64,000 nt of DNA from positions 21,887,190 through 21,951,189 of the forward strand of contig CM068553.1 of assembly GCA_035048495.1 (NCBI GenBank), given 5' to 3'. A program made the position numbers and the translations under genes. How positions within the stretch are numbered: position 1 is the first letter of the stretch; every line of letters begins with the position of its first letter. Source of the DNA: Euptelea pleiosperma. Its lineage: Eukaryota > Streptophyta > Magnoliopsida > Ranunculales > Eupteleaceae. A model generated the notes under the pieces. The model saw nothing but the letters and a program-made list of their open reading frames with translations. It was not told the origin of the DNA and searched no databases. This document shows positions 43,209 through 55,500 of this stretch, piece by piece.

Positions 43209-45157
43209 CAACCCCTAACCAACATATTGCCAATCCTTGGCAATTAGTGTGAAATAAATGAGCTTAAAAGGGCTCTGCACATGCTGCACACTTTTTTTCA
43301 TATTAGCTCAGGGAAAACGCCGTTCGTCAAATCATTGAATGGATGCAAAAACAGTTACATGCTAGCGAAGAGTTTGAAAGTTTTGGCAAGACTACAGACT
43401 GATAATCATGACCCAGAATAGTCAGACTCTGTGTATGTGTGTGCTCAACATTCTCATCATCCGACAGTAAAGATTTCCATATCACTTCTATGTTTTTATG
43501 CCTCGACCTCAAATCTCACATGTTTAGCACTCAGAATAGAATCACACAAGAAGGGTTTTCTTCTTTTCTCTCAATTTATATGTGAGGAGATGTGTTGATA
43601 TATGAAAGCAAAGATCTCACATATGTATTATTTAAAGGAAGGACATCTTTAACAGAAAAAAATCTCATGATTGGAATACCACTTCACTCGGGAACATCAG
43701 ATCAAACTCTATAGCTTCTCTTTCTCCAATCTCCACATTTTATGATCGTACTATCCTAGAATCAAGTAGGACTTTCCTGGGTTGTAATGAGGCTTAGGTC
43801 AGGTGTAGAGAGATAAAGGGATACAGGATTTCAAAGATCTTGAGAGGATATTGCCATTTTCTTGCATTTTTCCTGCGGTGTAACACCATTATCTGGTTCT
43901 TTTTCCTTTTTTTTTGTATTTTCCTCTTTTTCTTGATATTTCTGAGACTGCTCAATTTCTTTTCAGCTCTTTTTCATACTTTCTTTCTATATTTTATTTT
44001 CAGCTTGAACCACTTTTGATTTTTCTTCTTTACTTTTCTTTTCATGGTATACACACATCAGTTATTCTTTTGTCCATCTCAAAATAAGGATAGCCAGCCA
44101 TGCTTCGTAGCTGGACTGGGTTTTAGGTTGATGGGTTTACAAAGAAAATGTTTTTATAGAATGGCTCAAGGGGTTTCTAATGAAGTATAATTCAGGTGAG
44201 TAAAAAGGCTGAATGGTTCAGAAAAAAATGGCCTAAAATCATTTTCTAAGGTTTGCACTATCATGTATACTGTCTTAACTGGATACAGAGAAGGTTCTGT
44301 CGTAGTAATCTAATGTTGATGTCGTTCCGAGTTTTATGATCGAAGCAAAAGATAATAAGATCTCTCAACGAATATTGCGGGCATGAAGAATAGTGAGTCA
44401 TCTTGTGACTCATAATTAATGTATAACTCTCTGAAATGATTAAAGGCTCGAAAGCTTACTAGGTTAGGTCTCCACAATTCTTCTCACAGGATCTCTAGAA
44501 TTTCCAAACTTAGGATGACTCTGATGTTGATAGTGTACAATTGTGCCGAATCTGAGTTTTTCTAAGTTTTCAAAACTACAGTAGCCACGCTTGACATGAC
44601 TCAAAGCTAACCTTAAACAAAAATTGACATCCTCAATACTGACTTAACGGAGGTTTTCAGCTAATCAAAGTCAGGGTATTTGACACATTTTTGAAATTCT
44701 AGAAAACTTTTGGAGAAAATCGGAAATCACCCCAAAAATAAAATTTTTTATTTATTTTTATCAAAATGAAGACATGAGTTTTGGTAAATACCCACCCCCA
44801 ACCAAAATACAGCACCGTCCTCGGTGCTCATGACCGGGACATAAAATGATGAAAAATCGGTGATGATGATGCAAAGGTTCAGGGAGGATGTTACCAAGTC
44901 GGCAGAAACTCGACAGTGTGTGATACCTGATGATCGGAAGAAGGAATGGACCTGCATTTCCAAAGATATAACAATAATAACAAATGCATGAGACTCATGT
45001 ACTCGAGGAATACCAGAATTGCCTTTCTGAAAGCGCTAAGTTTTACGTCTTCAGCCAGACATGACAGGGGTATATCAAGTACCCCCAACCAGGTTAAAAC
45101 TCATGGAGACTGAGTGAATCTGCAGTCTTCCTGACACCTAAGGTGGAACAGAAACAA
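43209..45157 (-). other. 3' internal region of element E, non-coding
   Basis: No ORF with recognisable features. Minus-strand G-rich tracts occur at about 44785-44805 (GGTTGGGGGTGGGTA) and next to the 3' LTR (GGTTAGGGGTTG, 43209-43222); the latter is the likely polypurine tract. In an autonomous relative this space would hold pol. Confidence 0.65.
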
Positions 45158-46924
45158 CTATCCTATCCCTTGTCTAGGGATACTTGTGTAGAACAGGTCT
45201 TTCTCAGTGTAAATTGAGAGAAGGACAGTAATCTCTCTGAGCAGACCCACAAAAACATTTAGTTCAGCGGGGAGGGATATAAGCTTCTCAGTAAAGACTG
45301 AGAGGAGAGTAGTAGTGGGTTCTCTGACCATGGTTAACAGAGCTGCAAACTTATTGAGTTTAGCGGGAATGTATCTGAACGGAGCAGACTCCTGCAGATC
45401 AGTAATACTAGAATTGTCAGACTCTAAGATGAAGTCAGACTCAAAGTGTTCTTGACACTTGGATAATTTATCCTTGTGAGAGTCCTGAATTAGACTCGCC
45501 ATGACATACGGTTCATCGACAACATCGACGTAAGGTGACGGGTGAAAACTGTTGACCTCTTCCTCGATGTTTCCTAATGTGATAGGGATGTTCCAATCCC
45601 TACACTCAATATGTTCCTCCTCGGTGGGGATCGGTAGGTCTAGGACAGCGGGAGGCCCATTTCCTAAACACGGCTTTACGGTGGGAATGTCTGCATCCAG
45701 TACAGAGAAAGATTTATCAGAGATAGAGATGGAACTAGGTTTCTCTGGGCTCGATCTAGAAGTTGATGCTGTTAAGGGCACCAAAGATTGAGACTCGGGT
45801 TCATCACTATTGTTGCACAATCCAAGGGAGGTGGGGAGGAACGGTAGATCTAGGACAGTTGGGATCCTACGATCGAGGCAAAACTCAGTGTCATGAAGAT
45901 CATCTTCAAGGTCCAGGTTAGAAGCCGTAGTGGTAGAGTGAGAAATAGGTTGCTCTGATGTAGGTTCAGGATGTGGTGCTTTTAAAGGCATCGAAGATGG
46001 ATACACTGGCTCCTCAATAGTCTGGCTCGATCTAAGCGTGGGTAGAACTTTTATTTCTTCCTCGCAATGCTAGTACTGGGTACAATTGTGCGGCTCCTCA
46101 TTATAGACAGTGGCCGTATCACTCTCATCATGATAGGCTGTTGGTGGGCTAGTGAAGTTGACTTCCTCTCTTTCATTTTCTAATTGAACTAGACGTTGCT
46201 CCAAGCTCTCCATAGATTGTTGTTGTTGGTGCTCTAGACCTTGGAAATACTGTTGTTGCTGGGCAATGTACTGCGAGAGAAGGTCCTCTAGACAGGGTTT
46301 AGTAGCCAACGGAGGCGGTTCAGCCAAGGGGAGCTGAGGTGCCAACTCTTGATTGTAGTCCGACTGGGTATGAAAGTTGTAAGGTAGAGTGGAGTCTGGG
46401 ACTAGTTGCTGACTCTGGAAATCCTGAGGGGCCCACTGTTGATCAGAATAGTCATTCTGTGGATATGACGGGTACTGGGATTGCGAGTATTGCCAGTCAT
46501 ACTCTCCATTGGGTTGATGGAACCCGGAAGGATAATTATCCTGCGACATTTGCTGAGGGAGGACAGACTGTTCCCAACTAAAGTTATGGTGACTCCTATT
46601 GTCCGGATAATAAGTGTTGTCATAGGAGGTCTACAATGGAGATGGAAAGGTACAGACATCTTGCTGGATAGGAGGGTAATATCCTACAGACTGAGAATGG
46701 TACACAGGTTGCTGGACTGCGGCATGAAGGGCAGAGACTGAATTTTTAAGTTCTTGGAGTACAGAATTGTACTCCGGATCTCGGTGATTATCATACCCTG
46801 TAGAAGTGTGCGAGACTGGAGTATCATGATGATACGCAGAATTGTCATACCATTGTTGAGAGTGATCACCTCAATTCTCACAGAAACTGTAGTAGGTCTC
46901 ATACAGAGGCCGTTCATCTACCAT
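45158..46924 (-). pseudogene. Q/P-rich ORF in gag position, element E (in-frame stops)
   Basis: The start is at 46924 (MVDERPLYETYYSF), matching the start in element B. Stops occur at about 46868, near the PL/TSYDN junction (about 46632) and at 46071. The middle 159-codon stretch (46549-46070) is rich in Q, Y, N, S and P and contains LEDLLSQYIAQQQQ and a Q-rich helix-like segment. A second open stretch, 46006-45158 (282 codons), is acidic and proline/serine-rich, with two copies of a VLDLP-type motif (TVLDLPFLP and AVLDLPIPT) about 85 residues apart. No known domain is visible. It is probably a family-specific Gag-like protein. Confidence 0.6.
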
Positions 46925-48720
46925 TAGAGGCGATAGAGGGTGCGGTGGACTAACTCTCAGATCAAGTCAGTAAAAGGTGAGGACAGGTCCAACCGGGCTT
47001 CTACTTGAAAAAGTAAGCCCAAGATTTGGCAAAAAGTTGCCAAAAGAAGATACTGGAGTGGTGATTCTAAATGATGCACACCAAGCACAAATAATCCTAT
47101 TCTAAACAATCAGGATATATTTTAGGCATTATCTTGTTAGTTTTGGGGCTAGAGTAGATTATGACAGTGGGCGGACCACTGGTTTATCTTTTAGCCGCCG
47201 GACTAACTGTTTGCACTTAGAGATTCTCACCAGGCTACACTCTTCAGAGCGAATCCTTTAGTACTAACTCTAGTCAACAACAAGGCAATCCGAAGCCTAG
47301 ACAGACGTGCGGCACAATGGTTGTCTTAAGTACGTCCCAGACTAACCGGATTGGTCAAGTGTATAAGAAGAGTGTTCCCTCTGGTTAAGCTAGGGCTGGT
47401 GCGTGTTCCTAGTCCACACCCAACTAACCGCCGAATAGTCCAAGATGCCACGTCGAGCTCAGTGTACTTGAGTAGCAGGGACTTATGGGTGTGTTAGACA
47501 ACAGGGACCCACGCTCGTGGTCTTATTTCGATTGGATGTTAAGCGGGTTTGCTTTGTGTGGATTTTTCCTCGAACACCGGGCTAATTGGCTCTACTTCTT
47601 GATTCTTTTTATTATAGATGGATCCTAGGGATCAATTTCAGCTGGAGTGATGAGGTTGGTGATGAAATCCCACCAGTTTCAATTTTGGAGCTGGGTTTGC
47701 TCTCTTAGAGTTGATTGATTAATGGCCACGCCACGCAAGTCGAGTAATATGTGTGCGAAAGCAAATAGACAAGCGGCAATGATTCACCCAATAACACCGT
47801 ATCGCACTCAAGGCGAGGAGAGGAACTTACTTCCCGTGGGCCACGCCACGGGGTCTCCTCCGTGGGTTAGGGAGGGGTATCCTAATGGGCTTGGGCCCGA
47901 CTCCACCTCTTTGAGCTTTCGCTCCCTACCCACACTGGATAGTGTTCCTGCAGAAAAGTTAGATCGCACGGTCTAGGTATTTGGGATTCTATTTGGAAGA
48001 TCCGTGCCTTTTTAGAGTTCACAGAGCACGTATTGAATTTAGACAAGTTTTTGAATTAATTTCCAAGTTCGAGATGGGTTAAAATTTAGGAATTCCCAGA
48101 TGGAAAATACCTAGATTGAAAAGTTTCCTGAACTGTGTAGATCTTCCAAGAAAGATTTGATTGCGAGATCCCTTACAATTTTGGGAAATTTCCCAAAATT
48201 GAAATTCTGCTAGATTTGGGGTGTTTCCTTTTGCAGACTTTTCCAAATTCAGAAGATTTCTAAAGATAGAAATTCTTCTAAAGAGGAAACTTCTAAGAGG
48301 GGAAACCCTAATTTAGCAAAGTTTCAAGATTTTAGAATCTTTCCAAAAATCGCAAATCCTTGATTGGTGATTTCTAAAAATCTGCAGAATATAAAACCCT
48401 AATTTTTTTGAATTTTGATTTTTGAATTTTTTTGGTATTTTTCACTTAATCTAGGGTTTCTAAAAAACCCTAGAACAAGATCTAGCAGTTATATGGAAAG
48501 CAGTAAAATTCCTAAATTATTACAAATTTGCACTCGGCCTTCCGAGGCATTAAAAATAGTAATTTAAAAATTGCTAAAAATCACTAAAAATAAAAAATAG
48601 AAAGTTTCCCGAAAAGGTCGGGCTGTCCAAATTGAGCAGCTTTCCGCTTCAGCAACTTTCCAATTCCGTCTTTACATCCTTTTTCGCACTCCCGTACACC
48701 CGAGCGGCATCGGCGCCATT
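46925..48720 (-). other. Leader of element E with tRNA-Asp-type PBS
   Basis: The PBS TGGCGCCGATGCCGC lies at plus 48704-48718, two bases from the LTR. The leader is about 1.8 kb and matches the leader of element B in long blocks (for example 47810-47930 and 46960-47500). It has no convincing gene. Such length and conservation suggest packaging or splicing signals, which is inference. Confidence 0.75.
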
Positions 48721-51440
48721 TGAAAGTATGATTTTTCCGTGTCGTCTGATCGGAAACCCTAATCTCAACAAGATTTTATAATTTATCTGATTTTATCCTA
48801 CAAAATACAAAGATTCTAGCATAGGGATTCGTGTCGGATGTCGATCCGCACTCGGGGTTAGTTTGCGCAATTCAAGGACATGAAATGACAGATTTTTTTA
48901 GACATTGCTAAAAGTAAAAGGATGGAAGGGTGCGAATGGTGGTTGATAGTGATTTTTAAAACTTGATTTGATGATTGTAGAGAGAGATACATTGCTTAAC
49001 ACAAAAAGAATAAAAATAACAAAGATGAAGTAATCGACAATTCGCAAAACCAAACTTTTCTTCAATAATTAAGCAATCTAGTACATTTATTGAAATTTAA
49101 ATCTACTTCAAAATAAACTAAAACATTTGGATCTAGAGAGAGAAAGAGAGGAGAGAGAGAGAGAGAAATACGAGTGGTGAGATCTAAATCTAGACAGAGA
49201 GACAATTTTTAGAGAGAGAAAGAAAGAAAGAGGTAAAAAGAGATTACCTAAAATCAATGGTTAAGATCTACCATCTACCCTTGATTGGAGTTGTCGGTGT
49301 GCACGTAGGATGACCCTGAGGCAACCACCAAGAGAAGAGACTCACCAATAATGGTGGAGTCTTTGTGTAGCACGTATAGCAAAGGGTGGTCGCATGCCAA
49401 TGTGCATGATGGTGGACTTCAAGGTAGTTGGTGGTGCCTTTAGTAAAAGATCGGCAGCAAGTTGCAGGCGCTCAAGGAGGTCATGGCATGCTCTCTTGCA
49501 GGCATTCAAAAAGGGTGGTGAATAGGTTGAAGGTGCAGGTACAGGTGCAGGTGGACCAGCTGGTGGTGTTTGAGCGTGGATGCACACGTGGTTCTCAACC
49601 TGTACAAGCAGCAAGTGGCGAGAACCACCTGCAAGGGCAGCAAGATGGTTGGAGAGGGGAAGCAAAGTGATAACTGGCTGGATCTGTGGTGCAAGCTGGT
49701 CGTTCTTGCTGGTTGGGCCAGCAAGAACGGTGAGAGAAATGAGAGTAGGTGAAAGGAAGGTTGGAGAGGACGGCTCCTCTTTCTCTTTCCTTCTTGGAGA
49801 GGGGCGGTGCTGGTTTGCATGCAGCAGTAGTGGTGCTGCACGAAGGATGACCCTGAGGCAATCGCGCAGGCGGGCGGAGAAGAAGGCGGTGTGGAGGGCG
49901 GTCGCGCAGGCAGGCGGAGGCGAAGGTGGTGCGCAGGCGGTGATGATTGGCGGTGGTGGAGGTTGAGAACTCGCCTGCTGGTTGCAGGCGCAAGTGGAGG
50001 TGCAGCGGGAGGCTAGCGGTCGTGCAGCAGCAAAGAGATAAGGAAAAAGAGAAAAATAAAGGAAGAAGAAGAAGGCGGAGACGGCCGGAGTTGCAGGCAA
50101 CTCCGACGAAGATATAAAAAAGAATAAGAAGAAAAAGAAGAAGAAAGAAGAACAAGAAGGAGAGGACGGTTCGTTGGTTGGTGAGCAGGGGAAATAGAAG
50201 AGGAGAAGGGCGGAAGAGAAGAAGAAGGCGTGGAAGATGAACCTGCCGGAGTTGCAGGTTCTCGCCGGAAAAAGAGAAGATGAAGAAGAAGAAAGGAAGA
50301 AGAAGAAAGAAAGGAAAAAAAGGAGAAGGAGGAGAGGAAAAAGTCGGGAATGGTTATGGGGAAGGAGAGAAAAGAGATGGGAGGGGGGTTAGGGTTCCAA
50401 AGAACCCTTCTCATTCCCCTTTTAAAGCTCCCTAGTTTCCATTAATGGAAATTAGAGAATTTTTGAAATAAAAAAAAAAAATTTTTTTAAGTAAAACACT
50501 ACTTTTCTTTGGGGAATGTCCCCATTTAGTGGACCCCCCATTTTTTAAAATTTAATTAAAATTATTTTGAAATTCACGGGGTCCACTAACTAGTTGAACA
50601 GCGGGTCGATGATGATGGGCCCGGCTACTGGCCCACATGGATTGATGATGTCCATCGTCTCACAAGATGATGTGACAGACAGTCTGATGGCGATCGGATG
50701 GATGGTGACTTGATTGGGACCCAGATTGGTAGATCGACGGATCTAGAGAGATCCAATGGTCCGATTGAAGATCCAACGGTCAAAAAGCTAAGGGAGATGA
50801 GATAGAGCCGATGGGCAGGAGTTCTGGGGTTAGGTCAGTAGATTCGAGGACCGAGAGATGAAGAGAGAGAGAATAAGGAGAGATGCGAGAGAAAGTATCA
50901 GAAAATAGAGATAAAAGTATTGGCAGAGGGTCTGGAACCCTAGTCTTCACTGTGACCATCCTCACGCTTCTCCAGTAGAGTAGACTATCATTCCTTGCTG
51001 ACTCATGTGGCTTTAAATGTTTTGGTCCGTCTTTTGGTCATTGGCTCTCCTACTCTCTTCGTTCTTTGGGCCAGCTTTTTGGTCATCTTATTCAGCCCAT
51101 ATTTGGCCCATATCTTCTAGTCATAGCATGTGTGCTCTTTAAGCTTTGATAATGGGCTTTCCTGATCGATGTGGGCTCACAAGTCTCGAGAATTGTCTCA
51201 TCAGGGTTTCCTGCGACAGAAGAAGCACGTAATGAGACTCTATCAGAATGACTTCATGTCTAGACTTCCGAAAATGTGTTTAATGCATGCAAATATACCA
51301 TTTCGTCTAGAAAAGTGTGTTCTACGCAACAAAAGAGACTCTTACGTAGAAAAGTAGATAAATAGAGCATTTTAACGTAGGAGAGTGTGAAAACGCTTAG
51401 AAGATAACAGTGGAAAATACGCACTTTTAAGCAAATATCA
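48721..51440 (-). repeat. 5' LTR of element E
   Basis: It pairs with 40456-43208 and drives the element on the minus strand. The palindrome/TATA module is at about 50417-50457, the GCAACTCCG hairpin at 50085-50106, and a second CGTTCTTGCTGG hairpin lies near 49699-49728. The 252-codon minus-strand frame at 50100-49342 mirrors a 249-codon frame in the other LTR and is probably a by-product of CT-rich leader sequence. Confidence 0.93.
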
Positions 51441-51524
51441 ACTGTGCTAGCATGGTTGAAAGATGATATTTCATTCATATGACTCTTATATGTTAAAATA
51501 ATAGTGGTGAAAATTTCAAGATCA

Positions 51525-52107
51525 ATGGTTAATGACTTATTAGTGGAGCGGACGAGAGAGAATAAATAAGACCAGGGTTCAAGACCCTCCAATGCTTTTA
51601 TTTTTGTATTTTTTTCTCACCTCTTTCCTATTTCTTTCTCTATCTATCTATATTGGCCCATGACCTAGGCCCACGACCTAAGCCCATGACCCATACCCAT
51701 GACCCATGCCCATGACCCATGACCCATGCCCATACCCATGACCCATGCTCATGCTCATTTGCAACAACAAGAGAGAATTGGTCTCACTTGACCGATTCTT
51801 TTTTCCCCCATATCTCTTTATCCTAATCACTCTCTCTCTCATCTAACTAACCCATTCCCAACTGTTGGATCTAGAGAGATCAAACGGTCATCATTTTTAC
51901 AACAAGTAAAAGAAAAAAAAAGTCTATAAGAGATCTACGATCTCTCCTTCTTGGGTTATTTTCCTCCCCCTTCTCTTCTTCTCTTTCTTCTTTCTTTCTC
52001 TTCTTCTTCACCCTTCTTCTCCGGTGAGCTCACCATTAACGCCCCCACATCGAGGTGCAAAGTGTCAAATAGCAACGTCTCCTTGCTGCCCATTTCATCC
52101 GCCACAA
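51525..52107 (+). mobile_element. Athila-like LTR fragment (truncated U3-leader)
   Basis: From GACTTATTAGTGGAGCGGAC the sequence parallels 20659-21235 of element B's LTR, including the CCCATGACC minisatellite (51655-51765), TATA-like TCTATAAGAG near 51925 and the CT-rich leader ATCCGCCACAA. It lacks the U3 start and is cut at 52107 by another LTR start. Confidence 0.75.
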
Positions 52108-52400
52108 TTGATATTCGCTCAAAAGTGCTATTTAAAGCAACTATTCTTCTAGCGTTATCGCACCCTCTTACGTAAAATTGCTCTATTTATTCACTTTTCT
52201 ACGTAAGAGTCTCTTCTATTGCGTAGAACACACTTTTCTGGATGAAATGGTATATTTGCATGCATTAAACACATTTTTGGAAGTCTAGATATACAGCCAT
52301 TCTAATTAACTCTCATAAGCGCTTTTTCGTTATTGCAGAAAATTTGACCGGATGATTCTCGAAACTGGCAGTCCCACGATCAACCTCAAAAGCCTCTATC
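52108..52400 (+). mobile_element. Athila-like LTR fragment (5' end only)
   Basis: It begins TGATATTCGCTCAAAAGTGC and follows the family sequence (TACGTAAGAGTCTCTT, TGCATGCATTAAAC, CCCACGATCAACC) to about 52400, then diverges. It is inserted in the fragment to its left. The other end was not found, so no target duplication could be checked. Confidence 0.7.
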
Positions 52401-53590
52401 CATCGTACAGTCAATCCAAGATGATCAAGTCCAAGGCCTGAGGAAGAATGCCAAAATTCAAAAATAGCAGTGAATCACGCCACTAAAATCGCGGGTTATG
52501 TATAGGGAGAACTAAAGTGTGCAACACGGTGAAACGAAGCAGAAACAAGAGTGGACGATTCTTGAGAACAACAGGCCACCGATTATCAAAACCAAAGAAG
52601 CCAGCGGACTACTCCATTAAGATCGCAAACCAAGATGTGGGCCAAGTCGACAAGCCACAAGGACAGAGAGTAAATGAAGGAAATAATACACGTACAAGAT
52701 ATGGTGGAATCCAAAGTTTTGCTAGGAGGGTGTGAAAAGCAATAAAATGAATGATGTAGCATCGAAAGAAAAGATGAGAAACGGGGGCGACATGTGAAGA
52801 CGTGTGATGGAAAATAAAAGAATTAGGTTTACAACATGCATGGACGAGAGACACTTGCTCAATGGTGGCCTTACTAGGAATGGTGGGTGTGGATAGCATG
52901 GGCAAATAGAAGAATAGGTGGGTGAGTTGAGAACTCTTGGTGGGTGCGTAATGTAGGGCACATGTGGAAAACATTGTGGCACTAAAAAGTGGTAGATGGC
53001 AGCACCTCCACTCCTCTTTCATCAACACCTCACATCCCAACTACAATCCCACGGTCCACAACCTTTTCCCCACACACGTACAGCCCATCCTCCAAACCCT
53101 AGATTAGAACCCTTAAAAAAGAAAAAGGAGAGAGAGGATCTCCTCTCTCTTGACCGTGACCCCTCCATTCTAAGCTCCTCTCCCATGTTCCACAACTTTC
53201 ACCTCTCTTCTTGAACCCACGTCCTCCCCTTGCATTCAAACGACCCCAAGCCACCAGCTCTCTCCTTCCATGCCCTCTCTCTCCATCTCCTCCATGCCTT
53301 CTGCCCAAAACCTGCACGTTCCTCTTTGAGCCGCCACGACCACCATCATCCCTTGCGAGAAGCCACAGCAATTGGTGTGGCCTTTAACATCTAAGTCCTT
53401 CTCTTGGTCTCCAGTTATTTTTCCCTCTCTTAGTCCTTGTTCCTGCTCTATGATCTTAAGATTCATAATTTATTTTTGTAGAGATAATCTGTCATTATTA
53501 CAAATTTGGAATTCACATTCAAGAACTTGTTTCTTTTCTGAAGAGACTTGTTCTCTTGCTCCAAATCTTCAACTAACACTATCAGTTTAT
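52401..53590. other. Unassigned, partly CT-rich sequence
   Basis: No credible gene. The part at 52990-53290 (CT-rich, after CCCTTAAAAAAG) resembles an LTR leader in composition only, and the open frames there are low in complexity. It might be a diverged continuation of the LTR starting at 52108. Confidence 0.4.
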
Positions 53591-54535
53591 TAGTGTGTAG
53601 TTGCAAAGCATCGTTCTAAGAGTCTAAATTTTTGACTCTCTAGATAAAACATGGTTAGCTTTGATAATTCTTTTCGACTCTTCATACGGCTCACTCATGG
53701 TTGTTCTTGAGTCGTCTGAGTTCTCATTACAAGAGTCATCCGAACTCTCTGCATTTGCATTAATAGTTTCAACTCTTTGAGAACCACTAGGACTGGTAAA
53801 TCTTGTAAGGCTGTGAATTTTTCAGCATCTTCATTATCACTCGAATCCTCGGATTTCGGATTGTTCAAAATCCGATTCTTCGTCCCTTGTGGCATTCAAC
53901 GCATTGGCTTTGCCCCATTTATCTTTGTTTGGGCACACATTAGCACAGTGACCGTAACCATGACACTTGGAGCATTCAACTTCTTCAAATTTCCTATCTA
54001 TCTGATTTGCTAGCTCTTGTTTATGGGGTCTAGATCTCTCTATAGTTTTATCAAAAAATTTATTGAATTTATCAAATTTATTCTGTCTCAGGCGAAAGAA
54101 TTTTTTGAATTTCTTTGCAAATACTGCAAGATCTTCTTCATTAGAGTCAGAATCAGACTTTGGTTCTCGAGCTTTTGAAGCTCTTACGGCTATGCCCTTA
54201 GGTTTTTTAGGTTGTCTCATATTTAATTCGTATCTCTGTAGAGACCCAACCAATTCGTCAATCTTGAGGGAGTCCAAATCCTTGCTCTCCTCGATTGTCG
54301 TAACCTTAGTTGAGAATCTCTCCGGAAGAGTTCTCAATATCTTCCTGACCACTTTGGATTCATGCATAATCTCTCCCAGATTGTGGATAGAGTTAACTAC
54401 ATCACTAAGTTTAGCATAAAAATCAGTAAATGTTTCATTCTCGTCCATTCAGAGGGATTCAAACCGTGTGATCAGCATTTGCAGTTTAGAAATTTTACTA
54501 GGATCCAAATATTTGGAATCATTAATTAGGCTATT
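53590..54535 (-). pseudogene. Ty1/copia Gag fragment with zinc knuckle
   Basis: Reading leftward: KISKLQMLITRFESL, a stop, then a 203-codon frame (54448-53837) with MDENETFTDFYAKLSDVVNS, RKILRTLPERFSTKVT, LDSLKIDELVGSLQRYE and the zinc knuckle CSKCHGYGHCANVC (CX2CX4HX4C). This is the UBN2-type gag of SIRE/Maximus-like copia elements. A frameshift leads into an acidic tail to about 53695. No protease, integrase or RT of this element is present. Confidence 0.85.
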
Positions 54536-55500
54536 TTTTGGTTTGTAGGCCCATATAGCTAGGGATCGGCCAAACATCCATACGATCAACATCTTCTAAA
54601 AGTGTGCCACGTGGTAGTCATTAATGGTTATCATCATGGGCGGTGAGCGAAGTTTTACTCTCCATCTAGAGGCCAAACATCCATACGGTCAAAAATTTCT
54701 AAGAATATGCCACGTGGCTCATATTGTGGGTGGTCAGTATCTTTGCAGCTAAGTTTTATTTTGTTGGTCCCTAACTTGTGCTTACAGACGAACATTTGAG
54801 TTGTTCTTTTTTTTTTGTCATCAACAAAGTATAAAGAAGATCCTTCTAGAAGGATTACGTTCACGGAGATTCACAAATCGTCGATTGGTGATGTTAGTTT
54901 GATCCAAAGGGTTTTTCTTTACTTGGTGAAATGGGGATTGATTAATTTCGGTATATCATCATTGCGGGTAGCGGAAGGATGAAGAGAGACAAGCGTTTCA
55001 ACTTCACAACCTCTTTTTTAATATATATTTCAAGGAAGCTCGAGCCGAAAAATAAATGTCTGCAGCCATTTTTTGCATGCAAACATTAGTAGCTCGAACT
55101 GTAAAAAAATATGGATCCACAGTAAATATTTCCCTCGGTTAATAATGGTGGGGTGCAACCAAGCACCTAAAATGTAAAAAACATGCTGCGCAAACGTTTG
55201 CAAACAAATATTTGAACGATACGAAGGAGGGCCTTAAAAGAAAAAGTCAAGTGGGGAAATTAAGCATTAAAATTCAGTTTTATCATGCAATTTAAATTTG
55301 CAGAAATCACTGACAATAAGTTATTTCAAACTTAAGGTCTGAAAAAACGTTTTACTAAAGGCCAACTAAAACTTTGCTGACCGTCCAATGTCAACGAAGC
55401 CTCCACAATATGAGTCATGTGGCACACACTTAGAGGACACTGACTGTATGGATGTTTGACGATCCCTAGGTGGACCAACAAACCAAAAATCAGACTGAAT
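54536..55500. mobile_element. Non-autonomous DNA transposon with long inverted termini
   Basis: The left end (TTTTTTGGTTTGTAGGCCC, then AGGGATCGGCCAAACATCC, ATACGATCAAC, GTGTGCCACGTGG) is matched in reverse by the right end at about 55400-55495 (CCACAATATGAGTCATGTGGC ... GATCCCTAGGTGGACC ... AAACCAAAAATC). The inverted similarity spans about 100 bp and weaker similarity more. There is no transposase ORF. Long termini suggest a Mutator-like origin; no clean target duplication was found. Confidence 0.6.

Larger units (their letters stand above)
40456..51440 (-). mobile_element. Complete Athila-like non-autonomous LTR element E (10,985 bp, TSD ACTGT)
   Basis: Two long direct repeats bound the element: 40456-43208 (2753 bp) and 48721-51440 (2720 bp). 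Exact ACTGT copies lie outside (40451-40455 and 51441-51445). On the minus strand the right LTR is the 5' one: next to it (plus 48704-48718) is TGGCGCCGATGCCGC, a tRNA-Asp-type PBS. The 5.5-kb interior holds a ~1.8-kb leader, a broken Q/P-rich ORF (46924 to 45158) and about 1.9 kb without coding signal. No protease, RT or integrase motifs are seen, so it depends on enzymes made elsewhere. It is inserted in the 3' LTR of element D. The two LTRs are very similar by eye, so insertion is fairly recent compared with its host element. Confidence 0.93.
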
